From assembly GCA_964349045.1 (NCBI GenBank), contig CAYGFI010000004.1, forward strand, positions 1-64,000: a stretch of DNA of 64,000 bases, given 5' to 3'. Position numbers and translations under genes: made by a program. Origin of the DNA: JACJXF01 sp964349045 (GTDB lineage Bacteria; Bacteroidota; Bacteroidia; Bacteroidales; GCA-2748055). Of the stretch, positions 26,127-35,682 are shown piece after piece. The notes below the pieces were generated by a model that worked only from the letters and a program-made list of their open reading frames with translations, did not search any database and was not told the origin of the DNA. Numbering within the stretch: position 1 is the first letter of the stretch; each line of letters starts with the position of its first letter.

Positions 26127-27347
26127 TTTAACTCTATAAACTCTCACCCAGTCGATTTCAAATGCTGATGGTATCCCTTTATCGCCGGCTTTTTCTTTAA
26201 GACTCGAATTGAATATCAGAAATAATGGTTTATCCGGCACGCCTGCAGTCAGAACTTTAAATTCAACCCCATTTATTTTCCATGTGAGTTTTCCGGCCTC
26301 CCAGATAAGGGTAAAAATGTGGTAATCGGTACAGTACTTTCCACCCCCTGCTGAAGATACGGATTTTGAGATTCCTGTACCATTTTTCCAGAAGTTTGCA
26401 GTAAAGATTTTTCCCTTTTCAAATTTAATAATATCAACATGAGGAATGATCTGATCCGACATAAGAGAAAAAGCCTGTGAAACTCCTGAATTGCCGAATT
26501 TCACCTTAGTTTCAATTACTCCATATGCCTGGGAGAAACTATTGGCAGAACTGATCATACCGGAGGTGAAATCAAATTCCTTTTCATAAAAGCCCAGTTT
26601 TGCATCCCATACAAGTCCGGTGGCTTTTTCCTTCCGTGTGAGAATACGAAGTTTTTTATCGATTATTTCCAGGTTCTTACCTTCTGTAAAAGCATGTTTA
26701 TCATCGGCCAATACGTATCCCTTGTTAAGTATTTTATCCCCATGAAGATAACGGTTCATCCATTTTTTACCATCCGGTTTTCCGTCTTCAAATTTATCCT
26801 CGAAACTCAAATCCCATTTCTCAACCCATGCAAAGGGATATTTTTTTTGAATTCTCTTGTACCAGATTATTTTTTCGGATTTAACTAATCCAAGGTACTC
26901 CTGCTGTTTTTTAAATTCCTCTGATTGTTCAAATTTTTGTTTTGCAGAAAGGGCCATGTATTTTTTAACTCCTGCAAAGTCGCCAGAATTTACATATTTC
27001 TCTAACTCGAAGAGTTTTTTAACTTCAGGGGATTCTGCGAGTGTTAAACCTTCTTCAGTATCCTTCTTTTTAAAATATTTTTTGATGACACGGGATTTCC
27101 GAAGCCGCTTATATTCCTGTTCCTTACCGTACTCCTCAGTTTTTTTAAAGTTCTGTGATTTTACTGCTTTGATTTTCAGCTTAAAATCAGCAGAATTTAC
27201 TTCCTTCTCCAGTTCCTGAAAATGTTTCAGCTCAGCAGATACCTCAAACTTTTTGTATTCTACATAATCGAAACGGAGTTTATCGGATTCCGTTTCAAAC
27301 TTATTTGTAGAGGGTATCATCCCAAAGAGAAAACGTAAACTTGCCAT
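26118..27347 (-). CDS. GH16-fold protein with two charged N-terminal repeats and altered catalytic site
   Basis: The 409-residue protein has no signal peptide. Residues about 35-170 hold two copies of a charged helical unit of about 60 residues (HFQELEKEVNSADF and LFELEKYVNSGDF, each followed by an EEYGKEQEY- or EEFKKQQEY-type segment). Residues about 175-407 match the GH16 jelly roll: WVEKWDLSFEDKFEDGKPDG, GVIETKVKFGNSG, the HIFTLIW strand, and EIDWVRVY at the end. The catalytic ExDxxE motif reads HVDIIK (residues about 303-308), so nucleophile and acid/base Glu are both lost. It is probably a cytoplasmic carbohydrate-binding or structural protein. Confidence 0.75.
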   Translation of the reverse strand: MASLRFLFGMIPSTNKFETESDKLRFDYVEYKKFEVSAELKHFQELEKEVNSADFKLKIKAVKSQNFKKTEEYGKEQEYKRLRKSRVIKKYFKKKDTEEGLTLAESPEVKKLFELEKYVNSGDFAGVKKYMALSAKQKFEQSEEFKKQQEYLGLVKSEKIIWYKRIQKKYPFAWVEKWDLSFEDKFEDGKPDGKKWMNRYLHGDKILNKGYVLADDKHAFTEGKNLEIIDKKLRILTRKEKATGLVWDAKLGFYEKEFDFTSGMISSANSFSQAYGVIETKVKFGNSGVSQAFSLMSDQIIPHVDIIKFEKGKIFTANFWKNGTGISKSVSSAGGGKYCTDYHIFTLIWEAGKLTWKINGVEFKVLTAGVPDKPLFLIFNSSLKEKAGDKGIPSAFEIDWVRVYRVKSS

Positions 27348-27459
27348 GTCAGTAAATTATTGAATTATCGTTAATGATTTCCGTGTAAATTTAGCATAAT
27401 ACAGTATTAATAAAAGGACTCCTGCCCTGCTAAATTCAGATAAAGATATAAAAAATGAA

Positions 27460-27579
27460 ATGCAAAAGGTAAAATACAAAGTCAAAAAGTAAAATGAGGG
27501 CCTTACAATACATTCACTTTTTGCATTCCATTGAAGCGGAACTGTCGCTTAGCTCCGGATTGCATTTTAAAATTTGCAT
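27460..27579. repeat. Inverted-repeat element between carA and the GH16-like gene
   Basis: Arms ATGCAAAAGGTAAAATACAA (27460-27479) and the complement of 27560-27579 match at 16 of 20 positions. Nested inside is a second pair, CAAAAAGT (27483-27490) with ACTTTTTG (27516-27523), and a small AAGCG/CGCTT hairpin in a more GC-rich core. The size (about 120 bp), AT-rich ends and hairpin core look like a miniature inverted-repeat element. It begins 8 bases beyond the carA stop and could also terminate carA. Confidence 0.5.
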
Positions 27580-27586
27580 TTTGAAC

Positions 27587-28696
27587 TCAAATGGCTATCC
27601 TCTCTGTTATCTCCTCCCCTTTATATTCTTTTATCATTTCAATAAACCGGTCGAAAAGAAATGCAGTATCAGTAGGACCTCCGGAGGCTTCGGGATGAAA
27701 CTGAGTTGAGAAGAATGGTTTAAGGGTATGAATCATTCCTTCATTCGTATTATCGTTCAGATTAATATACAAAGGTTCCCAATTACTGGTTAATGTATTA
27801 TTATTTATCGCGAACCCATGGTTTTGAGAGGTAATATATGCATGGTTACTGCCATGTCTCAGAACCGGCTGATTATGACTTCTGTGTCCGTATTTTAACT
27901 TATAGGTGTCGGCGCCTGAGGCCAGACCCATTAATTGATTTCCCAGGCAAATTCCAAAAATTGGTCTTGTTTCTTCAAAAGCACGACCCAGGTTCCTGAT
28001 TGTGGCATCACAGCGCTTGGGGTCACCCGGACCATTGGAAATAAACAGCCCGTCATAATCTTCCTTTAAAAAATCATAATTCCATGGAACTCTGATTACT
28101 GTAGTGTCCCTTTTGAGAAGGTAGCGAATGATATTGAATTTCACTCCACAGTCAACCAGCAGAATCTTATATTTTCCAATCCCATAAACTTCTTTCTTTT
28201 TTGTACTTACCTGGTCGACAAGCTTATCCAGATTTGGATCATAAATAGCAACATCCTTATCATTACAGATTATTTTACCAAGCATAGAGCCCTTCTCACG
28301 TAATATTTTTGTAAGAAATCGTGTGTCAACGCCATAGATTCCCGGTATTTTATTTTCTTTGAGCCAGTCGCCCAGGCTTCTTTCGGCATTCCAATGCGAG
28401 TAATCATGGGAATAATCGGAAATAACAAGCCCGGAAATATGAAGAGCGGATGATTCGAAGAATTTCAGAAGATTGTTTTCTTCCTCCTGGAAAGGGACGC
28501 CATAATTACCTACCAGGGGATAGGTTAAAACCAGGATTTGTCCTTTGTAAGATGGATCTGTAAGGCTTTCCGGATACCCCGTCATAGCTGTATTAAAAAC
28601 CACTTCGCCTGCAATTGATTTTTCATATCCAAACGACATTCCAGAAATTTCTGTTCCGTCTTCGAGCCAGAGTTTAATACGGGAGGTAGCCGACAT
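27587..28696 (-). CDS. carA: Carbamoyl-phosphate synthase, small (glutaminase) subunit
   Basis: The 369-residue subunit releases ammonia from glutamine and passes it to CarB. The N-terminal domain has GEVVFNTAMTGYPESLTDPSYKGQI. The class I amidotransferase half has YDGLFISNGPGDP, the nucleophile in FGICLGNQLMGLA, YKLKYGHRSHNQPV, and the His/Glu pair in STQFHPEASGGP. All catalytic residues are present. It is 22 kb from carB. A TGTA-N7-TACA site lies upstream, which may link it to ArgR. Confidence 0.96.
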   Translation of the reverse strand: MSATSRIKLWLEDGTEISGMSFGYEKSIAGEVVFNTAMTGYPESLTDPSYKGQILVLTYPLVGNYGVPFQEEENNLLKFFESSALHISGLVISDYSHDYSHWNAERSLGDWLKENKIPGIYGVDTRFLTKILREKGSMLGKIICNDKDVAIYDPNLDKLVDQVSTKKKEVYGIGKYKILLVDCGVKFNIIRYLLKRDTTVIRVPWNYDFLKEDYDGLFISNGPGDPKRCDATIRNLGRAFEETRPIFGICLGNQLMGLASGADTYKLKYGHRSHNQPVLRHGSNHAYITSQNHGFAINNNTLTSNWEPLYINLNDNTNEGMIHTLKPFFSTQFHPEASGGPTDTAFLFDRFIEMIKEYKGEEITERIAI

Positions 28697-28718
28697 TGAG
28701 TTTATAAAGTTTAATGTT

Positions 28719-28733
28719 TGTAAAATTTATACA
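28719..28733. promoter_or_regulatory. Possible weak ARG-box-like site before carA
   Basis: TGTAAAATTTATACA has the same TGTA/TACA ends as the two argR sites but a 7-base centre instead of 6. It lies 23-37 bases before the carA start, a suitable operator position. Only one site is seen, so the call is weak. Confidence 0.3.
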
Positions 28734-28742
28734 GTACAATGA

Positions 28743-30221
28743 TTAATTGATTTTATTGCTTTTCCTGATATCATCAAGGATTATTTGTTCTGCCTGTTCC
28801 GGACTGATATGTTTAGCCAGTATTTTTTTATCCTTATCGAACAGGTAGAGGATGTTTGAACTATTTATATCATATATTTCACGATAAGAAAAATCATATG
28901 GGTTCCAGGCATTAATCCAGCCATATAGATTATGGGTAGTAACAAAATCCACCCATTTTTCTTTTCCCGGAATACCTGAAAGCATATGCACTGAAATCAC
29001 CTTAACCCCTTTGGGTTTAAGACGTTCATACATAGCATGTAATTCGGGGATTGATTTCTTGCAATGTCCGCAATCAGCTTCCCAGAAATACAGTAAAACA
29101 TATTTTGCAGAAACGTTCTTCAGATTGAAGAAATCTCCAACATATGGATTTTTTTTCAAACTGGTATCTTCAGCTGCAACCAGAAAATGTTCATCGGCGA
29201 CACGTACCAGCTGAATATCAGGAGCCGTCTTCCCTATTAAAAGTGGTTTAATTTTTACCACCCTTTTATTCAGATCTTCAATAAATTTTTTTTCTGACCA
29301 TGTTGCTTCAGGTATATAGTACTTTTCAGCGATATAAACATAAACAGCATCCATTCCAAGATATTTGCTGTTCGCGTAATAGTTGAAAAGGGTAGTAAGC
29401 ATATATTTAAATAAGAATGTATCAGCCCTGGAAAGCAGGATCAGATGATCAACCTCTTTAAAAACGGTATCCGGAGCAGGAATAATGAGATTATCAAGAT
29501 AATACATTAATTTTTTCTCATAAAACGGTGTGCGTAAAAGCCGCACATCTGAAAGGTCAAAATATTCAAAATAATGAGACTTAAAGTAACGAACCTGAAA
29601 AGCTGAATCGGTAATGATGCCATTGTTATCTCTTGGAGGATCCGGAACCTCAACCTCCTTTAAAGATATTAAAAACTTACTTAAAAAAGTTCCGGGGTTT
29701 GAATCCACCAGGTCTGTAACATAGGATATAACTTCTTTATTGATTTCTTCGAGTTGAATTTTGATCGCGGCAGAATCCTCCTTTGAAGAAGTGATCAGAC
29801 GTTTCTGCAGCCCGAGCGCTTTCTCTCTCTGATCAGCAACATATGTCTGGTATCTGTAAAAAAGAATATTATCACTATCTCCCGTGATACGCGTTTTTCT
29901 TGTCATATCACTGGTGTCACTTTCAACGGAAAAATTCTGATTTTTATCAATCAGCAAATCAAACCTGTTTTTGTTAGGGAGATAAATAAGATAGAGTCCA
30001 GATGGCAGCATTTTCGAACCTGAAAACGCTCCCCGGCCATTTGCGTCCAGAATTGCACTGTCCTGAATGATAAGTGATTCTCTGAAATAATGTCCAAGAA
30101 TTAATGTGTCTCCTGCAAAAACAGGCATTGAAATCCGGATATTATGTTGGGCAAATATTCCGGATTCTGAGGGACAGGTAAGAAATAAACCTATCAGGAA
30201 TAATACTAATTTACGTCTCAT
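28743..30221 (-). CDS. Thioredoxin-like (TlpA-type) envelope protein with DUF4369-like N-terminus
   Basis: The 492-residue protein has a signal peptide (LVLFLIGLFLTCPSESGIFAQ). Residues about 25-130 resemble the DUF4369 beta domain common before Bacteroidota thioredoxins. A helical middle part follows, then the C-terminal TlpA/AhpC-like domain: LIGKTAPDIQLVRV, then YVLLYFWEADCGHCKKSIPEL with a CGHC redox pair near residue 385. It probably acts as a periplasmic thiol reductant or disulfide-exchange protein; its partner is unknown. It is 46 bases upstream of carA on the same strand, so the two may share a transcript. Confidence 0.82.
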   Translation of the reverse strand: MRRKLVLFLIGLFLTCPSESGIFAQHNIRISMPVFAGDTLILGHYFRESLIIQDSAILDANGRGAFSGSKMLPSGLYLIYLPNKNRFDLLIDKNQNFSVESDTSDMTRKTRITGDSDNILFYRYQTYVADQREKALGLQKRLITSSKEDSAAIKIQLEEINKEVISYVTDLVDSNPGTFLSKFLISLKEVEVPDPPRDNNGIITDSAFQVRYFKSHYFEYFDLSDVRLLRTPFYEKKLMYYLDNLIIPAPDTVFKEVDHLILLSRADTFLFKYMLTTLFNYYANSKYLGMDAVYVYIAEKYYIPEATWSEKKFIEDLNKRVVKIKPLLIGKTAPDIQLVRVADEHFLVAAEDTSLKKNPYVGDFFNLKNVSAKYVLLYFWEADCGHCKKSIPELHAMYERLKPKGVKVISVHMLSGIPGKEKWVDFVTTHNLYGWINAWNPYDFSYREIYDINSSNILYLFDKDKKILAKHISPEQAEQIILDDIRKSNKIN

Positions 30222-30404
30222 ATTTTCAACTTTCGGACTTTAATTGAAATGAAATAAAGTTCTTAATACCTAAATTTTTTGCTCCAAAGTTACATATAAA
30301 AACTTTTTAATTTATAAATTGAGAAATCTGTCAATGCGAATAAGAAGAAAAATTATAATATATGTGTATCTTCGATTCCATAATAAAAAAATACACTGGT
30401 AAAA

Positions 30405-31379
30405 ATGCTTAGTTTTAAAAGCGCTCAGGAAATCATTGCAGGAGAAATTGAAAAACTTATAATTCCAAAAGAGCCGGAAAAATTATATGAACCTGTAAGG
30501 TACATACTTAGCAACGGGGGTAAACGCTTTCGACCGGTTCTGGTTTTATTGGCCTGTGATATTTTTGGCGCTGAATACCATAAAGCCCTGAATCCGGCAC
30601 TCGGTATTGAGGTATTCCATAATTTCACGTTATTGCACGATGACCTGATGGATAATTCCCAGGTGAGAAGAAACAAGGCAACAGTTCATGTAAAATGGGA
30701 TCCCAATACGGCAATTTTATCAGGGGATGCGATGTCAATCCTTGCAAACAAACTGATCTGCAAGGTGGATCCTGAAAATATTTTTCCTGTAAGCCAGCTG
30801 TTTAACAAGACAGCCCTGGAAGTTTGTGAAGGACAAATGCTGGATCTGGAATACTCGGAAAAGGAAAATGTCACTATTCCTGAATATATCAATATGATCA
30901 GACTGAAAACATCAGTTCTGATCGCGGCCTCACTTGGAATTGGTGCATTGATAGGAGGAGCATCAGAAAAAGAATCTACTATTCTTTACAATTTCGGAAT
31001 GAATCTGGGTCTGGCTTTTCAACTACAGGATGACCTGCTGGATAGTTTCGGAGATCAGAAAGTTTTTGGAAAAAAAATTGGAAATGACATTTTAACCAAC
31101 AAACGAACCTTCCTTGTGATCAAAGCTTTTGAAAAAGCCCATGGAAAAGATCTCCTTGAGTTAAAAAAATATTTTTCGGATGAGGACTTTAAACCCAGGG
31201 AAAAAATAACAAATGTTATTAAGATTTTTACTAAGCTTAACATCAGAAAAGAAACTGAAGACCAGATAATTAATTATCATCAGAAAGCTCTGAATTATAT
31301 GAAGGAACTTGATGTAACAATGGAGAGAAAAAGTATTTTAATTGGATTTGCTGAAGAACTCATGAATAGAGAAAGGTAG
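30405..31379 (+). CDS. Polyprenyl diphosphate synthase
   Basis: The 324-residue trans-prenyltransferase builds a polyprenyl chain from IPP and an allylic starter. Both Asp-rich motifs are intact: LLHDDLMDNSQVRR (first, followed by the conserved Arg-Arg-type pair) and FQLQDDLLDSFGD (second). SNGGKRFRPVLVLLACDIFG near residue 35 is the IPP-binding segment. Members of this length usually make long chains (C35-C45) for menaquinone. The chain-length pocket before the first motif (VFHNFTLLHDD) lacks bulky aromatic blockers apart from one Phe, consistent with a long product. No partner quinone gene is adjacent. Confidence 0.92.
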   Translation: MLSFKSAQEIIAGEIEKLIIPKEPEKLYEPVRYILSNGGKRFRPVLVLLACDIFGAEYHKALNPALGIEVFHNFTLLHDDLMDNSQVRRNKATVHVKWDPNTAILSGDAMSILANKLICKVDPENIFPVSQLFNKTALEVCEGQMLDLEYSEKENVTIPEYINMIRLKTSVLIAASLGIGALIGGASEKESTILYNFGMNLGLAFQLQDDLLDSFGDQKVFGKKIGNDILTNKRTFLVIKAFEKAHGKDLLELKKYFSDEDFKPREKITNVIKIFTKLNIRKETEDQIINYHQKALNYMKELDVTMERKSILIGFAEELMNRER

Positions 31380-31430
31380 ATGATGAAACAGTAATTGGCC
31401 TGTGGTACTGCTTCGCTGCCTGAACGTCAC

Positions 31431-31655
31431 CTACTTACACTCCCAATATTTCGTTGTACTACCCACAGTAACAGGTATTTCCGTTTCCAATGCGGCAAGC
31501 TTATCACCACAATATGTTCCACTTGACCCATAACTGAGTACCCCGTCATTATCTGTTACCAGGGTACATTTTTTACAGTCTTCCAGAAGTTCGCAGGAAG
31601 GGATTAAAGCAATCAGAAAAAGAAGCAAAGTACCACTGCGAAGAGTCTTTCTCAT
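31431..31655 (-). CDS. Small lipoprotein, unknown
   Basis: About 74 residues from the ATG at 31655. The lipobox is LIALIPSC, with the lipid-bearing Cys near residue 21. The mature part has an additional CKKC pair and two more Cys (YCGDK, WECK), which could form disulfides. A start 36 bases upstream is possible but would lie at or before the probable transcription start. Function unknown. Confidence 0.6.
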   Translation of the reverse strand: MRKTLRSGTLLLFLIALIPSCELLEDCKKCTLVTDNDGVLSYGSSGTYCGDKLAALETEIPVTVGSTTKYWECK

Positions 31656-31688
31656 ATCATTTTTTTTTGTGTTCGTATCTTTAGTTCT

Positions 31689-31721
31689 CAAAAATAGTGA
31701 ATTATATTAAATTCGATTCAA
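31689..31721 (-). promoter_or_regulatory. Promoter of the small lipoprotein gene
   Basis: Read leftward, TTG (31721-31719) is followed after 22 bases by TATTTTTG (31696-31689), close to the Bacteroidota -33/-7 pattern. Transcription would begin a few bases inside 31689, which decides for the start codon at 31655 over the one at 31691. Confidence 0.5.
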
Positions 31722-31862
31722 TTACTGATCTGACAAATAATATACAAGTGTATGAGTATTACTTTTCAATTTTAATCATAAGAAAGTATTTTATATTTCC
31801 TGACTGATTCTGAATGTGAATTGCTAATATTGTAAGTTTTAGCCGGGAGTAAAATAAAACTT

Positions 31863-34790
31863 ATGAATGAAGAATTTTTTGGATTAGGATTAAATGAACA
31901 TCGTCACTGGGGCTATATTTTTATTCCATATATTATTAAGAAAAGTGAAGAAGGCAATTTCTATTTTACCTCTCACACCATCTTTCCGAAATCCACCGAT
32001 GATAGCTATCAATCATTATCTGATCAGCAAAAACAGATGGTTCGGATTTGTCATGAGTACAGTGATCAGAATCTGTTCAAATTATTCAGTAAAAATAAAA
32101 ACGTTAAGGAATTTCTCGAAAAAGTTGAGCCTCCACGAATAGATCAGTTTATTCGACCCTTTATTGAAAAAAGACTTTCATTAATTTTCAGTATTCTGAT
32201 AAACACTGTTACAAAGGTGTTTTCAAGGGATAAATCGAGAAGTAACATTTTTGAGGAAGATTTCCTTACAACTATAAATGAAGCTGCTGATGCAGTTTTT
32301 AGTTTCGAGAAATTGGAAGATGGCACAAGATATAGTCTTGAAATTCAGAAGAATGGGAGGAAGCAAAATATTAAAGACACAAATACTCATGTCCTAAGCG
32401 ATAATCCGGCAATATTACGAATTAACAACTCCCTTTTATATGTCAGAGATATTGAAGGAAGAAAAATCCGGCCATTTTTTACCCTTGATTATATTTCTGT
32501 TCCGGCCAGCTCAGAGATCAGGTATTACAAGAGCTTCATTCAGGGTATAATTCGTGATCATAAAGTGAATGCAAAAGGATTTCAGGTTAATGTTATCGAA
32601 TCTGAAAAACAGACATCATTAACCCTTGAAGCCGGATTGAATAATAATGCAATATTGGTTCTTCGTTTTCAATACGGTAAAAAAATAATACTTGCTAATC
32701 ATCCTTCGAATTGCTTTGTAGAGTTTTTAAAAGAAAATGGAAATTATTATTTCGAAAAAACACTTCGTGATCTTCAATTTGAAGAGAACGTTCACCAACT
32801 ATTAATCAAGGCCGGATATACCAGTTTTGACAGAACAAATTTTGAAATTACAGGAAACCAGGAATCAGGCTTTGAACAACAACTCCACCTGTTGGTTGAA
32901 AGCATGATCAAAAATAAATCTTTGTTTCAGACTTACGGAATTACATATTCTCAAAATATCAGTGGAAAAAAATTCTATATTGGAAACGTATCAATGACTT
33001 TAGATACCAGTATTCACAACGACTGGTTTGATCTTCACGCGGTTATTGATTTAGATGGATTGCAGATCCCATTTCATAAATTCAGAAAGAACATTTTAAA
33101 TAATATCCGTGAATATCTTCTTCCCAACGGTGAAGTTTTCATACTGCCGGAAGAATGGTTTGTAAAATACAGGGAGGTTTTTGAGTTCGGTAAAACTGAA
33201 GGAGAAAATATCAGGATTCACAAGCAACACTTTTTTATTCTTGAGAAAGCAGAATCATTTGGTAACCGCTCTATTCTGAATAAACTGGAGAAGCTTAATC
33301 GTATTGATAATCTGACACTTGCAGAACTTCCAAAAGGATTAACAACAAATCTAAGACCCTATCAGCATGAGGGATTTACATGGTTGCTTTATCTTCAGTC
33401 CAATAACCTGGGAGGATGTCTTGCAGATGATATGGGACTCGGAAAAACAGTTCAGGCCATTTCTTTATTATTAAAAAACAAGGAACCCTCTGACAATCCG
33501 GTTAAAAATACAACGCGGGAGGAAGAGCAATTAGATTTGTTTGGTCTTCAGCAGGTAAGTTTTACCTCTCTCATTGTGGTACCGGCCTCCCTGGTGCACA
33601 ATTGGGTAAATGAAATCCGAAAATTTGCACCTTCACTTAAGGTCCATACACATGTAGGAAACCAGAGAAGAAAAAGCTCTGCCAAATTTCATCACTATGA
33701 CATCATCATATCCAGTTATCATACAGTTCGACAAGATATTGAATTGTTTTCAGGTTTTCATTTTCATTACATCATCCTTGATGAATCCCAGGTAATAAAA
33801 AATCCGAGCAGCAAAATTTATAAAGCAGTTGAGAACCTTAATTCTTCATTTAAGCTGGCCCTGACCGGAACTCCCATCGAGAATTCGCTAATAGATCTTT
33901 GGGCTCAAATGAATTTTGTTAATAGTGGTTTGCTGGGTAACCTGAGTTTTTTCAAAAAAGAATTTACTATTCCCATTGAGAAAAAAAACCAGCAGGAGAA
34001 AGAAGAAAAATTGAAAACTCTTATAAATCCATTTATATTACGACGTAAAAAGGATGAAGTAGCACGTGACCTGCCGCCGGTTTCAGAGCAGGTAATTTAC
34101 TGCAGCATGACAGAAGAGCAGAGAAAATTTTATGAGTCTGAAAAGTCCAGGGTCAGGAATACGATCTTTGCAAAAATCGAAAACCAGGGTATAGAAAAAT
34201 CATCGATGATTGTGTTGCAGGGATTAACCAGGTTAAGACAAATTGCAAATCATCCCTTACTTGTAGACGATGGGTATTCCTTTGAATCAGGAAAATTCAA
34301 TGAAGTTAGCCGGAATATTGAGAACATCATTTCGGAAGGGCATAAGGTTTTAGTATTTTCTTCATTCGTAAAACACCTTGAACTGGTTGAAAATCAATTA
34401 AAAAAGGAAAAGATTAAATATTCTATGCTTACCGGTGAAAGCATCAGGCGCGAGGCTATTGTAAGAGCTTTTCAAAGTAATCCGGATTGCAAGGTTTTTC
34501 TGATTTCACTCAAAGCAGGTGGGGTTGGATTAAATCTTACGGCAGCAGATTATGTTTTTATACTGGATCCGTGGTGGAATCCTGCCTCCGAAAGCCAGGC
34601 GCTAAACAGAGCTCATCGTATAGGTCAGGATAAAAATGTATTTGTTTACCGGTTTATTTCTGAAAACAGCATTGAAGAGAAAATACAAATGCTTCAGGAG
34701 AGAAAAAGCAGACTGGCCGATACCTTTGTTCACTCCAATAATCCAATGAAGGAAATAAACAGGAAGGATCTGGAAGATTTGTTTGCATAG
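31863..34790 (+). CDS. SNF2-family helicase-like ATPase
   Basis: The 975-residue protein has a long N-terminal region (1-480) of unknown fold, then a SWI2/SNF2 motor: Walker A in GCLADDMGLGKTVQAISLL (motif I, near residue 520), LIVVPASLVHNWVNEI (Ia), YHYIILDESQ-type motif II reading DESQ in place of DEAH, LALTGTPIENSLIDLWAQMNF (III), and the second RecA lobe with LKAGGVGLNLTAADYVFILDPWWNPASE (positions about 885-915) and NRAHRIGQDKNVFVYRFI. Such stand-alone bacterial SNF2 proteins remodel protein-DNA or RNA polymerase complexes (RapA-like) or serve defence. No defence partner is adjacent. Confidence 0.92.
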   Translation: MNEEFFGLGLNEHRHWGYIFIPYIIKKSEEGNFYFTSHTIFPKSTDDSYQSLSDQQKQMVRICHEYSDQNLFKLFSKNKNVKEFLEKVEPPRIDQFIRPFIEKRLSLIFSILINTVTKVFSRDKSRSNIFEEDFLTTINEAADAVFSFEKLEDGTRYSLEIQKNGRKQNIKDTNTHVLSDNPAILRINNSLLYVRDIEGRKIRPFFTLDYISVPASSEIRYYKSFIQGIIRDHKVNAKGFQVNVIESEKQTSLTLEAGLNNNAILVLRFQYGKKIILANHPSNCFVEFLKENGNYYFEKTLRDLQFEENVHQLLIKAGYTSFDRTNFEITGNQESGFEQQLHLLVESMIKNKSLFQTYGITYSQNISGKKFYIGNVSMTLDTSIHNDWFDLHAVIDLDGLQIPFHKFRKNILNNIREYLLPNGEVFILPEEWFVKYREVFEFGKTEGENIRIHKQHFFILEKAESFGNRSILNKLEKLNRIDNLTLAELPKGLTTNLRPYQHEGFTWLLYLQSNNLGGCLADDMGLGKTVQAISLLLKNKEPSDNPVKNTTREEEQLDLFGLQQVSFTSLIVVPASLVHNWVNEIRKFAPSLKVHTHVGNQRRKSSAKFHHYDIIISSYHTVRQDIELFSGFHFHYIILDESQVIKNPSSKIYKAVENLNSSFKLALTGTPIENSLIDLWAQMNFVNSGLLGNLSFFKKEFTIPIEKKNQQEKEEKLKTLINPFILRRKKDEVARDLPPVSEQVIYCSMTEEQRKFYESEKSRVRNTIFAKIENQGIEKSSMIVLQGLTRLRQIANHPLLVDDGYSFESGKFNEVSRNIENIISEGHKVLVFSSFVKHLELVENQLKKEKIKYSMLTGESIRREAIVRAFQSNPDCKVFLISLKAGGVGLNLTAADYVFILDPWWNPASESQALNRAHRIGQDKNVFVYRFISENSIEEKIQMLQERKSRLADTFVHSNNPMKEINRKDLEDLFA

Positions 34791-34851
34791 GATTATACAT
34801 ATTTCTCAAGAGCGGCCTTTTGAAATGCTTTAAATTAAGAACAAGAATTAA

Positions 34852-35604
34852 ATGGAGAATTTTTTCCTCTATGATCTTACACCATTTCAATGGATCCTGA
34901 CAATTCTTTGTGGAATGATTATTGGAATATCGAAAACCGGAATTTCAGGAGCAGGGCTTATTGCAGTTCCTGTACTTGCTACAATCTTTGGAGGCCGGCC
35001 TTCTGTTGGATTACTTCTGCCGATGCTGATTATTGCTGATTTTGCAGCGGTTAAGATTTATAACCGTCATGCAGAATGGAAATATGTGATAAAATTGCTA
35101 CCCTGGACAATTGCAGGAATTCTGGTGGCATTATTTGTAGGAAAATCGGTAAATGACGATCAGTTTCGAAGCATCATAGCCTGTGTAGTAATAATAGGAA
35201 TTGTTTTAATGCTATTCCAGGATTTTCGCCGAAAGAAGATCGAAATTCCTTCCTCATTGTGGTTCAGCGCTATTCTTGGTCTTGGAAGCGGTTTCGCCAC
35301 CATGATCGGGAATGCTGCCGGACCGGTAATGGCCTACTATCTTCTCTCTATGCGATTACCTAAAAATATTTATATCGGAACGGGAGCCTGGTTTTTCCTG
35401 ATTGTAAACTTAATCAAAGTCCCATTGCATATATTTATTTGGAAGACAATAACTCCTGAAAGTCTGACCTTTGACTTAATTATGCTGATTCCCATCCTTG
35501 CCGGAGCATTTTCGGGATATTATCTTGTTAAATTAATTCCTGAAAAAGCTTACAGGATCTTTATTATTCTAACTACGCTGGCTTCAGCCATGGCCTTGTT
35601 TTAG
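34852..35604 (+). CDS. TauE/SafE-family membrane transporter
   Basis: The 250-residue protein has about eight membrane segments, beginning LTILCGMIIGISKTGISGAG with the family's G-x-S-K-T-G signature near the first helix and a second-half repeat ILGLGSGFATMIGNAAGPVM. The family exports or imports sulfite, sulfoacetate and related anions in some members, but substrates are mostly unknown. It follows the SNF2 gene by 61 bp on the same strand, which could be chance. No sulfur-metabolism gene is adjacent. Confidence 0.85.
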   Translation: MENFFLYDLTPFQWILTILCGMIIGISKTGISGAGLIAVPVLATIFGGRPSVGLLLPMLIIADFAAVKIYNRHAEWKYVIKLLPWTIAGILVALFVGKSVNDDQFRSIIACVVIIGIVLMLFQDFRRKKIEIPSSLWFSAILGLGSGFATMIGNAAGPVMAYYLLSMRLPKNIYIGTGAWFFLIVNLIKVPLHIFIWKTITPESLTFDLIMLIPILAGAFSGYYLVKLIPEKAYRIFIILTTLASAMALF

Positions 35605-35682
35605 AGAATGAATTAATTATTGCCAGAAAAGTAGAAGAAAACAAAATGATATTTTTACTTAACTTTGAATAAAAATAAAAAA

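Noticed and set aside
27587..28696. CarA GICLGN (His expected by enterobacterial comparison) as a damaged active site
   Set aside because: Asn at this place is usual in Bacteroidota CarA; the nucleophile Cys and the His/Glu pair are intact.
32144..32326. SNF2 gene as part of a phage-defence island
   Set aside because: No restriction, nuclease or other defence gene lies beside it; neighbours are a TauE/SafE transporter and a lipoprotein.
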